NCBI GenBank assembly: GCA_964508135.1
Contig: CAZDSU010000012.1
Span: forward strand, 1-64,000
Length of the DNA: 64,000 bases
Origin: UBA6168 sp964508135
GTDB lineage: Bacteria > Bacteroidota > Bacteroidia > Chitinophagales > Saprospiraceae
Direction of reading: 5' to 3'
Positions 27,317-35,428 of this stretch are shown piece after piece; position 1 is the first letter of the stretch, and each line of letters starts with the position of its first letter. The notes under the pieces were generated by a model. That model was not told the origin of the DNA, ran no database searches, and saw only the letters and a list, made by a program, of their open reading frames with translations. The position numbers were made by a program, and so were the translations under genes.

Positions 27317-27787
27317 ATGACTGTTACATATTTGACGCAAGAAGGGCACAACAGGCTCAAAAGCGAGCTGGAAGAAATGAAAACGGCGGGGCGCCAAGAG
27401 GTTTCCCGGTCCATTGCGGAGGCGCGTGACAAAGGCGACCTCTCCGAAAATGCCGAATATGCCGCCGCCAAAGAAGCCCAAGGCATGTTGGAGCTGAAAA
27501 TCAACGAACTGGAAAAAGTGATGGCCACCGCCCGCATCCTCAACGAGGAGGACATGGATACCACCGAGGTGCGCCTGCTCACCAGCGTCACCATCCTCAA
27601 CAAAAAAACTGGCAAGGAAGACACTTACAAGCTCGTATCCGAGTCGGAAGCCAACCTGAAAGACAAAAAAATCTCTGCCAGCTCCCCCATCGGCAAAGGG
27701 CTTTTGGGCAAAAAAGTGGGCGAAACGGCTCAAATCACCACCCCAGCAGGAGAGATAGCTTTCAAGGTCCTCAATATTTTTATTTAA
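27317..27787 (+). CDS. greA: Transcription elongation factor GreA
   Basis: Cytoplasmic factor of 156 aa that rescues backtracked RNA polymerase by stimulating cleavage of the nascent RNA. The ATG at 27317 (MTVTYLTQEGHNRLKSELEE) gives the normal family length; the open frame upstream is not conserved-looking. The N-terminal coiled coil (about 1-75) carries the acidic tip in ARDKGDLSENAEYAAAKEAQ. The C-terminal FKBP-like domain (about 80-156) ends with SPIGKGLLGKKVGE and AGEIAFKVLNI. It is followed by a heptad repeat and the HIT gene on the same strand. Confidence 0.95.
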   Translation: MTVTYLTQEGHNRLKSELEEMKTAGRQEVSRSIAEARDKGDLSENAEYAAAKEAQGMLELKINELEKVMATARILNEEDMDTTEVRLLTSVTILNKKTGKEDTYKLVSESEANLKDKKISASSPIGKGLLGKKVGETAQITTPAGEIAFKVLNIFI

Positions 27788-27860
27788 TTGAAAGTTGAAA
27801 ATTGAAAATGGAGATAGGCGCAGGTCGACTTAATTTTCCATTTTCAATTCTCCATTCTCC
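27788..27860. repeat. Heptad-word array, inverted pair
   Basis: GAAAATTGAAAATGG-like words (27788-27813) are mirrored by TCCATTTTCAATTCTCC (27833-27860), with a perfect 12-bp core. It fills the gap between greA and the HIT gene. Confidence 0.75.
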
Positions 27861-27864
27861 AGCC

Positions 27865-28257
27865 ATGCCCAGCATCTTCACCCGCATCATCAACGGCGAA
27901 ATTCCCTGCTACAAAGTGGCCGAATCGGAGCATTACCTTGCCTTCCTCGACATCAATCCGGTGGCAAAGGGGCATACCCTCGTTGTGCCCAAAAAAGAAG
28001 TGGACTACCTCTTCGACGTGGACGACGACACCCTCTCCGGGCTGATGGTTTTTGCCAAAAAAGTCGCGCTGGCCCTTGACAAAGCCATTGAGTGCAAGCG
28101 GGTCGGCGTGGTAGTGATTGGCACGGAAGTACCCCATGCGCATGTTCACCTCATCCCCTTCCAGCGGGAGAGCCAGGTGAGCGTCACTGCTCCGAAGCTC
28201 AAATTTACAAAGGAAGAAATGGCTGAAATAGCAACTTCAATTAACTGTGAACTATGA
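27865..28257 (+). CDS. HIT family (histidine triad) nucleotide-binding protein
   Basis: Cytoplasmic hydrolase or transferase of 130 aa acting on nucleoside phosphoramidates or related nucleotides. Start at 27865 (MPSIFTRIINGEIPCYKV), the standard HIT N-terminus. The histidine triad HAHVHL is at residues 91-96. FLDINPVAKGHTLVVPK forms the conserved central strand region. The last codons (INCEL) and the TGA stop are made of a heptad repeat, so the C-terminus was probably set by repeat insertion. It is convergent with ruvC. Confidence 0.92.
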   Translation: MPSIFTRIINGEIPCYKVAESEHYLAFLDINPVAKGHTLVVPKKEVDYLFDVDDDTLSGLMVFAKKVALALDKAIECKRVGVVVIGTEVPHAHVHLIPFQRESQVSVTAPKLKFTKEEMAEIATSINCEL

Positions 28258-28308
28258 ACTGTGAACGGTGAATCGAGCGTAATTCACCGTTCATAGTTCA
28301 CCGTTCAT
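28243..28308. repeat. Heptad-word inverted pair carrying two stop codons
   Basis: GAACTAT GAACTGT GAACGGT GAAT (28243-28273) is answered by ATTCACCGTTCATAGTTCACC and further words (28282-28308), with an 11-bp perfect core. The stop of the HIT gene (28255-28257) and the stop of ruvC (28305-28307, opposite strand) both lie in the array. Confidence 0.8.
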
Positions 28309-28865
28309 AATTTCTTGGAGGGGTTTTCCTTCACAAACGCCGCCCAGTCCTTCACCTTCTTGCCGCCGCCGGGCAGTGATTTTGACTGGTAAAAATGGCA
28401 GACCGCCGTGGCCAGCGCATCGGTGGCATCCAGGTATTTTTCGTCCAATTTGGTCTTGAAAATGGTCTCAAGCATGGCAGCCACCTGCTCCTTGGCGGCA
28501 TTGCCGTTGCCAGTGACGGACTGCTTGATTTTCTTCGGCGAGTACTCCGTTATTTCGACGCCCATGGTGATGGCGGCAGCGATGGCCACGCCCTGCGCCC
28601 GCCCCAATTTGAGCATGGACTGAACGTTTTTGGCGTAAAACGGCGCTTCGATGGCCATTTCCTCCGGGCCGTATTGCTTGATGAGCGACTGTACGCCCTC
28701 AAAGATTTTTTTCAACTTAAGTTGCTGCTCCTCAAGGTGTTGCATCGTGATGACGCCCAGCGCCACGAGGGTCAACTGGCGGTTTTCCACCTCTACGATG
28801 CCGTAGCCGAGCACGTTGGTGCCGGGGTCAATGCCGAGCAGGCGGTATTTATTTTTTTCGGTCAT
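28305..28865 (-). CDS. ruvC: Holliday junction resolvase RuvC
   Basis: Cytoplasmic endonuclease that cuts Holliday junctions during recombination, with RuvAB. 186 aa from the ATG at 28865 (MTEKNKYRLLGIDPGTNVLG); an ATG six bases upstream is also possible. Acidic catalytic residues are visible in GIDPGT (Asp13), MAIEAPFYAKNVQSMLKLG and DATDALATAVCH. YSPKKIKQSVTGNGNAAKEQ is the DNA-binding segment. The C-terminal tail (NPSKKL and stop) runs into a heptad repeat. The frame also extends upstream through a palindromic repeat, which I exclude. Confidence 0.94.
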   Translation of the reverse strand: MTEKNKYRLLGIDPGTNVLGYGIVEVENRQLTLVALGVITMQHLEEQQLKLKKIFEGVQSLIKQYGPEEMAIEAPFYAKNVQSMLKLGRAQGVAIAAAITMGVEITEYSPKKIKQSVTGNGNAAKEQVAAMLETIFKTKLDEKYLDATDALATAVCHFYQSKSLPGGGKKVKDWAAFVKENPSKKL

Positions 28866-28872
28866 GTGCATG

Positions 28873-28953
28873 ATTGTGGTCGCCCAATTTATTGGGCTGA
28901 CCGAACCCAAGCAAGAAGAAAACGGTCAGCCCAATAAATTGGGCGACCACAAT
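28873..28953. repeat. 31-bp perfect inverted repeat, nested palindromes
   Basis: The arms at 28873-28903 and 28923-28953 are perfect reverse complements with a 19-nt loop. Each arm contains its own dyad, GCCCAAT-AA-ATTGGGC. It lies at the ruvC start. A third, diverged single copy lies at 30213 inside the DUF3108 gene. Confidence 0.88.
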
Positions 28954-28993
28954 ACTTAGCGGATTCGAGCCGTAAAGCTAACTTCGCCACGCC

Positions 28994-29059
28994 GGAATTG
29001 GAAATTGGGAATTGGATAGCGCCCGCCCCAATCACCAATCACCCTTCACCAATCACCAC
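28994..29059. repeat. Heptad-word arrays at the start of the flippase-like gene
   Basis: GGAATTG GAAATTG GGAATTGG (28994-29015) is followed, after a GC spacer, by CCAATCA CCAATCA CCCTTCA CCAATCA (29028-29059). The second array is in the apparent N-terminal coding part of the next gene. Confidence 0.65.
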
Positions 29060-30058
29060 ATTTTGCCAAGCATTTCAAAAAAGACCCTCAACTACGGCAT
29101 AAAACTCCTCATTGCCTGCCTGCTCGCCTGGGCCATTTATCGGCAGGTGTTTGCGAGGCAGCAAGCGGCTGACCTGTGGCAGGCGTTGGTGCGGCATTTC
29201 ACCTACCCGAACCTGCTCTGGCTGGTGGCTGTGGTGCTGCTCGCCCCCCTCAACATCGCACTCGAATCCCTCAAGTGGCGGCAGCTTATCCGTGGGTTTT
29301 CAAGCCTGGGCTTTTGGCAAACGTTCAAGGCGGTGTTGGCTGGCACGACCATCGCCATCTTCACCCCGAACAGGGTGGGGGAGTATGGTGGCCGGGTATT
29401 GTTCGTGGAGGAGGGGCAGGGATGGAAGGCCGTGATAGCGACCATGGTGGGTAGTTTGGCGCAGTTGCTGGCGCTATTGTCAGTGGGTTTGGTGGGCGGC
29501 GTGTTTTTTTCGTTGAAATTTTTAGGGCCGGAGCCGTACCTCGTGCCCGTGTCGGTGAGCTTGGGGGCAGCTTTTTTGGGGCTGCTGTTTTTCACTTACT
29601 TCAACATTGATGTGATGGTGCCGCTGGCAAAGCGGATTCCGCATATTGACCGCTTTAAAAAGCAACTTCGGCACCTGACCGTGTTGCGCCACTACCACCG
29701 ACGGGAACTTGGGCGGGCACTTGGTTTTGCTTTCCTTCGGTATTTCACCTACGCCACGCAATACTACTTGCTGCTGCAATTTTATGGGGTGCCAGCGCCT
29801 TGGTTGTTGGGCATTGCGGGCATCGCCACCATTTTTTTGGTGCAGGCCAGTGTGCCGTTGCCCCCAGTGATGGGGCTGCTGGCCAGGGGCGAAATTGCAC
29901 TTTTCGTTTGGGGTTTTTTCACCGCCGACCATGTGGATATTCTGGCCGCCACCTTCTCTTTGTTCGTAATAAATATCGCCGTGCCAGCGTTACTCGGGCT
30001 GGTGTTTATCGTCCAAGTGAACATTGTAAAATCCATTGGCTATGAAAGTAGGACTTAA
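29012..30058 (+). CDS. Flippase-like integral membrane protein (UPF0104/LPG synthase TM family)
   Basis: Inner-membrane protein of up to 348 aa with about eight transmembrane helices, of the family that includes the membrane part of lysylphosphatidylglycerol synthase. Seen: LKWRQLIRGFSSLGFWQTFK, then the conserved AIFTPNRVGEYGGRVLF loop, and later RYFTYATQYYLLLQFYG and SVPLPPVMGLLARGE. Members are thought to move lipids or polyprenyl-linked sugars; the substrate is unknown here. The ATG at 29012 makes the first 17 residues from repeat DNA; a TTG at 29063 (..PSISKKTLNYGIKLL) may be the true start. Its 3' end overlaps the DUF3108 gene by 17 bp, suggesting an operon. Confidence 0.82.
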   Translation: MDSARPNHQSPFTNHHILPSISKKTLNYGIKLLIACLLAWAIYRQVFARQQAADLWQALVRHFTYPNLLWLVAVVLLAPLNIALESLKWRQLIRGFSSLGFWQTFKAVLAGTTIAIFTPNRVGEYGGRVLFVEEGQGWKAVIATMVGSLAQLLALLSVGLVGGVFFSLKFLGPEPYLVPVSVSLGAAFLGLLFFTYFNIDVMVPLAKRIPHIDRFKKQLRHLTVLRHYHRRELGRALGFAFLRYFTYATQYYLLLQFYGVPAPWLLGIAGIATIFLVQASVPLPPVMGLLARGEIALFVWGFFTADHVDILAATFSLFVINIAVPALLGLVFIVQVNIVKSIGYESRT

Positions 30059-30986
30059 AATATCGGCGATAAACCCAACGTCGGCGAGGTTCGAAACCTC
30101 GCCGACGTTTTGGGTACTGTCCTGTCTGGCGCTTGCGTTTTTATTTTTCGGCTTCGCAAAAAACGAATCCCCAACGTCGGGGAGGTTCGAAACCTCCCCG
30201 ACGTTTTCAGGGGGCCAGCCCAATGAATTGGACGACCACATTTCCCCATGCCTCACCCAAAATACCACCTTCACAGCTGGTGAGGAGCTTACCTACAAAC
30301 TGTACTACAACTGGAATTTCGTCTGGCTCTCGGCGGGCGAGATGACCTTCAAGGTGATTGACGAGGACGACCAGTGGCATTTTCAGGTGGTCGGCAAGAC
30401 CTACGACAGCTACGACTGGTTCTTCAAAGTGCGGGACTATTACGATACTTGGGTGCAAAAGGAAACCATGCTGCCCATCATGGGCATCCGCAATATTGAA
30501 GAGGGGAAGTACCGCCTGTACGACTACCTCACCTACGACCAGAGCCGAGGCAAGGTACACAACGACCGGGGCAAATCCCCCTCCGACATCCGGGAGCGCA
30601 AGGACTTCAAGATTGAGAGCTGCATGCACGACATCGTGAGCATACTCTACCATGCCCGCAACGTGGACTACTCGAAGATGAAGACCGGTGAGGCATTTCC
30701 CATCAAGATTTTCATGGACAAAGAAGCATGGCCGCTCAACGTGCGCTACAACGGCCGGGAAGCCAGCAAGGACATCCGTGACCTGGGCAAATACAATACC
30801 CAGCGCTTTTCGCCGGAGGTGATTCCGGGCCGAGTTTTTCCCGAAGGGGCTGCCATCAACGTTTGGGTGACGGACGATGCCAACCGGCTGCCGCTCATCA
30901 TTGACTCGCCGCTGAGCGTTGGGTCGGTGAAGGCGGTGCTGCACAAGCACAAGGGGCTGCGGTGGCCGGTTAAGGCGAAGGTGTGA
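30042..30986 (+). CDS. DUF3108 domain-containing protein with palindromes in its N-terminus
   Basis: Probably periplasmic, 314 aa. The N-terminal 67 residues are unusual: a hydrophobic segment (FWVLSCLALAFLFFGFA, about 24-40) lies between two nearly identical peptides, PTSARFETSPTF and PTSGRFETSPTF. Both are translated from 33-bp palindromes. The DUF3108 domain (about 75-314) begins FTAGEELTYKLYYNWNFVWL and contains SCMHDIVSILYHARN and DKEAWPLNVRYNGREA. Function of the domain is unknown; it is common in Bacteroidota and Proteobacteria. ATG at 30042 overlaps the flippase-like gene. The stop is immediately followed by a 39-bp inverted repeat. Confidence 0.85.
   Translation: MKVGLKISAINPTSARFETSPTFWVLSCLALAFLFFGFAKNESPTSGRFETSPTFSGGQPNELDDHISPCLTQNTTFTAGEELTYKLYYNWNFVWLSAGEMTFKVIDEDDQWHFQVVGKTYDSYDWFFKVRDYYDTWVQKETMLPIMGIRNIEEGKYRLYDYLTYDQSRGKVHNDRGKSPSDIRERKDFKIESCMHDIVSILYHARNVDYSKMKTGEAFPIKIFMDKEAWPLNVRYNGREASKDIRDLGKYNTQRFSPEVIPGRVFPEGAAINVWVTDDANRLPLIIDSPLSVGSVKAVLHKHKGLRWPVKAKV
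30077..30109. repeat. In-frame 33-bp palindrome, copy 1
   Basis: The arms 30077-30091 and 30095-30109 (AACGTCGGCGAGGTT and complement) are perfect 15-mers around CGA. Translated as part of PTSARFETSPTF. Confidence 0.9.
30173..30205. repeat. In-frame 33-bp palindrome, copy 2
   Basis: The arms 30173-30187 and 30191-30205 (AACGTCGGGGAGGTT and complement) are perfect around CGA. It differs from copy 1 by one compensated base pair (C-G to G-C). Confidence 0.9.
30213..30242. repeat. Diverged copy of the ruvC-side palindrome
   Basis: CCAGCCCAATGAATTGGACG and the following GACCACA match the 31-bp arm at 28923 with several changes. It is in frame in the DUF3108 gene (GGQPNELDDH). Confidence 0.7.
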
Positions 30987-31104
30987 CCTCACCCCCGACC
31001 CCTCTCCAGCGAGGAGAGGGGAGGAGCGGCTACCTAAGCCCAAAATCCTTAAAGCAGCAGAATCCACTCCCCTCTCCTCGCAGGAGAGGGGCCGGGGGTG
31101 AGGT
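30986..31104. repeat. 39-bp inverted repeat with nested hairpins
   Basis: The arms 30986-31024 and 31066-31104 are reverse complements with three mismatches in 39 bp. Each arm holds its own smaller stem (CCTCTCC..GGAGAGG). The pair lies between the DUF3108 and DUF4230 genes and starts at the last base of the DUF3108 stop codon. Confidence 0.85.
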
Positions 31105-31160
31105 GAACAAGTTTGGCGACTACGGCACTTTTCCCCACCTTCGTAAAAAATTGACGAGCC

Positions 31161-31796
31161 ATGACGCAACCCACCAACTCTTCCCCCATGAACAAGTACC
31201 TCCTCATCTTCACGCTGCTGGCCATGTTTGCCGGCGGTATTTTCCTCACCCGCTGGTACTTCCAGCGCACGGCGACGGTGGAGCGGGAGAACGGTGTGGT
31301 GCTGCTGGAACGCATCAAGCAAGTGGCCAAGTTGGTGACGGTGGAGGGCTACTTCTCCGAGATTTACGACTACCAGGACTATTACGGCTACGACCTCAGT
31401 TTTTTCAGAAAAAAAGCCCTGATACGGGTGAAGGCCAAAGTGTCGGTCGGCTACGACCTGGAGAAAATGAAAATAACTGCCAAGTCGGAGACAAAAACCA
31501 TTTTCATCAGCGGCATCCCACCCGCCGAAATCCTGTCCATTGAACACGACCTCGACTACTACGATGTGCAGGAGGGCGTTTTCAACTCCTTCTCGCCGGA
31601 AGACTACAACAAACTGAACGCCAATGCCAAGGAGTTTATCCGAAAAAAAGCACTGGAAAGCGACCTGACAAAATCGGCTGTGAACCAGCGCAACTCCCTG
31701 TTGGAAACCATGAAATTCATGGCGGAAAGCACCGGCTGGACGCTGGAAGTGGAAGGAGCGCAAATGGGGCCTTCGCCGGATAGTTTGCCCCAATAA
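31161..31796 (+). CDS. DUF4230 domain-containing membrane-anchored protein
   Basis: Protein of 211 aa with one N-terminal transmembrane helix (YLLIFTLLAMFAGGIFLTRW, about residues 12-31) and a DUF4230 domain (about 38-200). Domain features: LERIKQVAKLVTVEGYFSEI, FFRKKALIRVKAKVSVGYDL and FISGIPPAEILSIEHDLDYY. The role is unknown; the domain is probably outside the cytoplasm. The ATG at 31188 (MNKYLLIF) is an alternative start. The same-strand DUF3108 gene is 174 bp upstream, across the inverted repeat. Confidence 0.82.
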   Translation: MTQPTNSSPMNKYLLIFTLLAMFAGGIFLTRWYFQRTATVERENGVVLLERIKQVAKLVTVEGYFSEIYDYQDYYGYDLSFFRKKALIRVKAKVSVGYDLEKMKITAKSETKTIFISGIPPAEILSIEHDLDYYDVQEGVFNSFSPEDYNKLNANAKEFIRKKALESDLTKSAVNQRNSLLETMKFMAESTGWTLEVEGAQMGPSPDSLPQ

Positions 31797-31982
31797 AAGA
31801 CTGTGCGGAACAAAATTGGGCGATTCGAGTAAACCATTTTAAAATTCTGCTACTTTTAGCCGGAATTTGGTTTTTGGAAAAGAATCAGATTTTTGCCCAT
31901 TTTTTATCAAACAAAACTCTGGTAGCCGGGCTGCTGATGCCTGCGAGTTTCAGTGACGGGCCTGCCAACTAAAAACGTGAGT

Positions 31983-33551
31983 ATGGATTTTGGATTGATT
32001 TCTCTGATTGTTGGGTGGTTGTTTGTGCTGGTATGGGTGCCCCTCGTGGTGCTGTCGCAACGGAAAACCCACCCCAAGGCGCTTTTCACCCTTTTCTTTA
32101 CAGAGCTTTGGGAGCGTTTTTCGTTCTACGGCATGCGCTCGTTCTTGGTACTTTACATGACAGGGGTACTTTTCGTGGATATGATACAAGGCGAGGCCGA
32201 CGCACGAGCCTACGGCATTTACGGTGCATTCAATGCCCTTCTTTATGCCGCCCCGGTAATTGGCGGCATGATTGCCGATAAAATTCTCGGCTTCCGCAAG
32301 ACAATTTTACTGGGCGGCGTTTGCATGGCCACCGCTCAATTTGTCCTTGCCGCCAATGCCGCATTTGTAGGTAGCGAAACCATGTTTTTTACTGGCCTGG
32401 GTTTGCTGGCAGTCGGCAACGGTTTCTTCAAGCCCAATATTTCCAGCTTCCTCGGCACGTTTTATGACAAAAACGACTCTCGCAAGGATGGTGCATTTAC
32501 CATATTTTACATGGGCATCAACATCGGCGCTTTTTTGGCGCCGCTTACTTGCGCCTATTTGGCCCAACAAGTGGACTGGTCGCTCGGCTTCCTTGCCGCC
32601 GGCTTGGGCATGGTGCTTGGCTTGGTTGTTTTCTGGAACAATATGGTCAAGTACGAAGACAAGGGCAACCCGCCCAACCCGACCACGCTCAAGGATGCCA
32701 TTTTCGCAGGCATGACCCGCCAGTCCATTATCATTTTGGCGTCATTGGTCTCTATCCCGATTTTTGCCTTGCTCATTGATTATGAACGGGTTACGGACAT
32801 TATTCTCGTGTTGGGTGGCATTGCAGTATTGGGGTACGTGCTGTACAATGCCCTGACTAACAACAACCGGGAAGACGGCCAACGACTGTTGGTGTTCCTT
32901 GCGCTGTTCTTTTTCCACATGATTTTCTGGACATTGTTCGAACAGGCAGGTGGCTCGCTGACCATCCTGACGGACAGGTTTGTGAACAGGCACGGCATAC
33001 CCGCTGGTCAGTTCCAGTCCTTGAATCCGTTGTTTATCATGCTTTTGGCACCGGTCTTTGCTTGGGTTTGGCTGAAACTCGCCAAAACCGGCAAGGAGCC
33101 ACGCACGCCCATGAAGTTTTTCTACGGGCTTTTACAGATTGCTTTGGGATTCTTCATCATCGTTTTTGGGGCCAGGAGCATTGCCGATGGCGTGAATGCC
33201 GGGGCGGTGATACCAGTTGTTTTCTTGGTGGGCATGTACTTGTTCCACACCACCGGTGAGTTGAGCATTTCGCCCGTCGGCTTGTCCGTCGTGACAAAAC
33301 TGGCACCTGCCAAAATGGTAGGGTTCATCATGGGAGCTTGGTTCCTTTCCATCGCCTTTGCACATAAAATAGCAGGTGAGTTGGGCAAACAAATCGCCTC
33401 ACCCAGTGGGGAAGGCACCGATGCTGCTACGGCGCTAAAGGCTTTCGCCGATGTGTACATGACTTGGGGCGTTTATGTGACGCTTGGTGCTGCTGCGATT
33501 TTGTTCTTACTATCGCCCATTTTGAAAAAATGGATGCACGGGATACAGTAA
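31983..33551 (+). CDS. POT/PTR family proton-dependent peptide transporter
   Basis: Inner-membrane symporter of 522 aa that imports di- and tripeptides with protons (major facilitator superfamily). ATG 31983 gives MDFGLISLIVGWLFVLVWV as helix one. The signature FFTELWERFSFYGMRSF contains the ExxER motif (Glu41, Glu44, Arg45) required for proton coupling in known POTs. NIGAFLAPLTCAYLAQQVDW and IFWTLFEQAGGSLTILTDRF are further family motifs, and GELSISPVGLSVVTKLAPAK lies near the C-terminus. About 12-14 helices. A strong terminator follows. Confidence 0.93.
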   Translation: MDFGLISLIVGWLFVLVWVPLVVLSQRKTHPKALFTLFFTELWERFSFYGMRSFLVLYMTGVLFVDMIQGEADARAYGIYGAFNALLYAAPVIGGMIADKILGFRKTILLGGVCMATAQFVLAANAAFVGSETMFFTGLGLLAVGNGFFKPNISSFLGTFYDKNDSRKDGAFTIFYMGINIGAFLAPLTCAYLAQQVDWSLGFLAAGLGMVLGLVVFWNNMVKYEDKGNPPNPTTLKDAIFAGMTRQSIIILASLVSIPIFALLIDYERVTDIILVLGGIAVLGYVLYNALTNNNREDGQRLLVFLALFFFHMIFWTLFEQAGGSLTILTDRFVNRHGIPAGQFQSLNPLFIMLLAPVFAWVWLKLAKTGKEPRTPMKFFYGLLQIALGFFIIVFGARSIADGVNAGAVIPVVFLVGMYLFHTTGELSISPVGLSVVTKLAPAKMVGFIMGAWFLSIAFAHKIAGELGKQIASPSGEGTDAATALKAFADVYMTWGVYVTLGAAAILFLLSPILKKWMHGIQ

Positions 33552-33600
33552 TTGAAGGAAAAGGCAAAACTGAGGCTCAGGTTGCCAACCTCTAAAATAG

Positions 33601-33637
33601 AAGGCCCTCCGACTGTCAACAGCGGAGGGCCTTTTTT
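33601..33637. terminator. Intrinsic terminator between convergent genes
   Basis: AAGGCCCTCCG (33601-33611) and CGGAGGGCCTT (33623-33633) form an 11-bp perfect stem followed by TTTT. The minus-strand side is less T-rich, so it mainly serves the transporter gene. Confidence 0.85.
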
Positions 33638-33676
33638 CATAAAAAAACTAAGCATGGTCGCACTTCCCGTTTTATC

Positions 33677-35182
33677 TCACAACTTCGACAACACGTGATT
33701 CCAAAGTTTCTCGTACGGGATCACCTCCAACTCGTTCAGCTTGCCCCGATACGAAAACGGTCTGCTCACAAGGTTTTCATAAGGTTTTTCGGTGTTGACG
33801 ATTTCGTGCAGCTTGAAATTGGCCTTCAGAATCTGCAACATCAATTTGATGAACTGCACCATCCTGTAGTTTTCCATTTCATCGAAGTACTTCCCGTGGC
33901 TCCGAAGGTTGTCAATGGCTTCGGCAGCTTCGGGGAATGATTTTTTGTCCAAGAGGAACAAAATCTGCCCAACCAACAGGTGCACGGTAAGCACCCGCAG
34001 CTCTTTTGGCAGGATTAACTGGTCGTTGAGGAAGCGGGTTATGCGAAAAGTCTTGGCCAATTGCTCCTTCAGCGCCTCGATTTGTCCCTGTTGTTTATCC
34101 ATGAAATAATTGAGGTAAACCTCATAAATGCGCCATTTTTCCCTTGACTCCGGATCCAGTTTTTTAAACCTGCTCTGCGACCTTGCCCGGATGAACACCG
34201 CCGCCCCATGGATGAAGTTCTCTGTGTGCATCGCCGTCAACAGGTAGTATTCCATGAAACGGAACCAGGTATTGCTTCCTTCCTCAAAAATCTGCAAGCT
34301 GCGCTCTGCATTGATTTTACCGTTCTTGAAGTCCCGCAGGTGCAGGTGTGCGGCCATTTTTTTGAGTTGAAAAGTGGCCAATTTTTCCTCTTGCAAATAA
34401 TTGGGGTTTCGGTCAATGTACTGCTCCGCTTGGGCGCAAATCAGCAGCATATTTTCGTAGTCGCGCAGCAGTTCGTAATGGTAGGTCCAAACCAAGAACA
34501 TGTTGTAGAACACCACGGGCGAATCGTGCATCTCCGATAGGCTGACCAGCGCATCGCAGTAGCCTTGCAGCTCGTCGCTCACGTTTGCCAGTTCCTCGGC
34601 TGGCTTGACGTAGGCCATCAGCACCCGCTGGTGCAGCTCCTCTGAGCGGATTTCGGCTAGGAAAATATCGGTGAACTCCTTGATGTAGCCATTGTATTCA
34701 TCAAACAACTTTGCATCGCACGCTTCGGCTGCGAACTGCCTCAAAATCCGGCTGCAATTGAGGATGATGTCCGAAAACTTGAACCGGAGCGCTACTAGGA
34801 GCACTTGCCGTGCAAGTTCCTCAGCGGCAGTACGTGCCTCGTTCGACATCAGGATTTTCACCAATGTCCAGTCCCTGTGGCAGGAAAAATGCGCCCGGTC
34901 GTAGCCCGCCACGCTGGGCTGCGTTTGGTCAATGAAGAAAAGCGTGTTCATCAGCCGCTTGCGAAAGCGGGATTTCAGTTGGCGGTACTTGTCGTCGGTG
35001 GGGCTGCATTTGTACAGGAAGGAAGCGGCGTCACGGTCGTTTTTGAACCTATCGGCCATGAGGGCGTCATAAAACTCGGTAAACTTACTGGTCTTGTTAT
35101 CTACCGAGGCGGAGTCAAAAATTTCAATCTTCCGTATTTTCTTCTTCGAAATAATCTGGGAGACTTCGATTAGGTTCTTCAT
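33677..35182 (-). CDS. Large all-helical protein of unknown function
   Basis: Cytoplasmic protein of 501 aa; no signal peptide or membrane helix. The sequence is almost wholly alpha-helical with a TPR-like rhythm of paired helices (for example ARTAAEELARQVLLVALRFK, YHYELLRDYENMLLICAQAE, HLHLRDFKNGKINAERSLQI). I do not recognise a named family. The N-terminus (KKKIRKIEIFDSASVDNKTS) is basic and could contact nucleic acid or a partner. Such proteins are often scaffolds; no function is claimed. It stands alone, convergent with the transporter gene. Confidence 0.7.
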   Translation of the reverse strand: MKNLIEVSQIISKKKIRKIEIFDSASVDNKTSKFTEFYDALMADRFKNDRDAASFLYKCSPTDDKYRQLKSRFRKRLMNTLFFIDQTQPSVAGYDRAHFSCHRDWTLVKILMSNEARTAAEELARQVLLVALRFKFSDIILNCSRILRQFAAEACDAKLFDEYNGYIKEFTDIFLAEIRSEELHQRVLMAYVKPAEELANVSDELQGYCDALVSLSEMHDSPVVFYNMFLVWTYHYELLRDYENMLLICAQAEQYIDRNPNYLQEEKLATFQLKKMAAHLHLRDFKNGKINAERSLQIFEEGSNTWFRFMEYYLLTAMHTENFIHGAAVFIRARSQSRFKKLDPESREKWRIYEVYLNYFMDKQQGQIEALKEQLAKTFRITRFLNDQLILPKELRVLTVHLLVGQILFLLDKKSFPEAAEAIDNLRSHGKYFDEMENYRMVQFIKLMLQILKANFKLHEIVNTEKPYENLVSRPFSYRGKLNELEVIPYEKLWNHVLSKL

Positions 35183-35390
35183 TTACCGTTTAATATTGTG
35201 GATTTTACCAGTATTGTGTTCCAAGTTTTGCCCTAGCTTTTGCCAGAAGTGGTAATCCCGCTACTTCCAAAAACTGTTCCGAAACTCGTTTTTTCCACGT
35301 CACAGATTTTCTCCAGAAGTGCCTAAAAACAAAGGCTTCACTGGCAGATATTTTCCAGTGAAGCCTTATAATTTGGCATTGTCCACAATA

Positions 35391-35428
35391 CCCAATTTCT
35401 AATTTCTAATTTCTCAATTTCCAATCCT
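35391..35428. repeat. One-sided heptad array at the A2M-gene stop
   Basis: CCAATTTCTAATTTCTAATT and further words form an array of AATTTCT heptads. The TGA stop of the A2M gene (35414-35416, minus strand) lies in it. Confidence 0.75.

Noticed and set aside
30207..31793. 528-aa minus-strand open frame over DUF3108 and DUF4230
   Set aside because: It is antisense to two recognisable genes and has the His/Val/Arg-rich look of a shadow frame.
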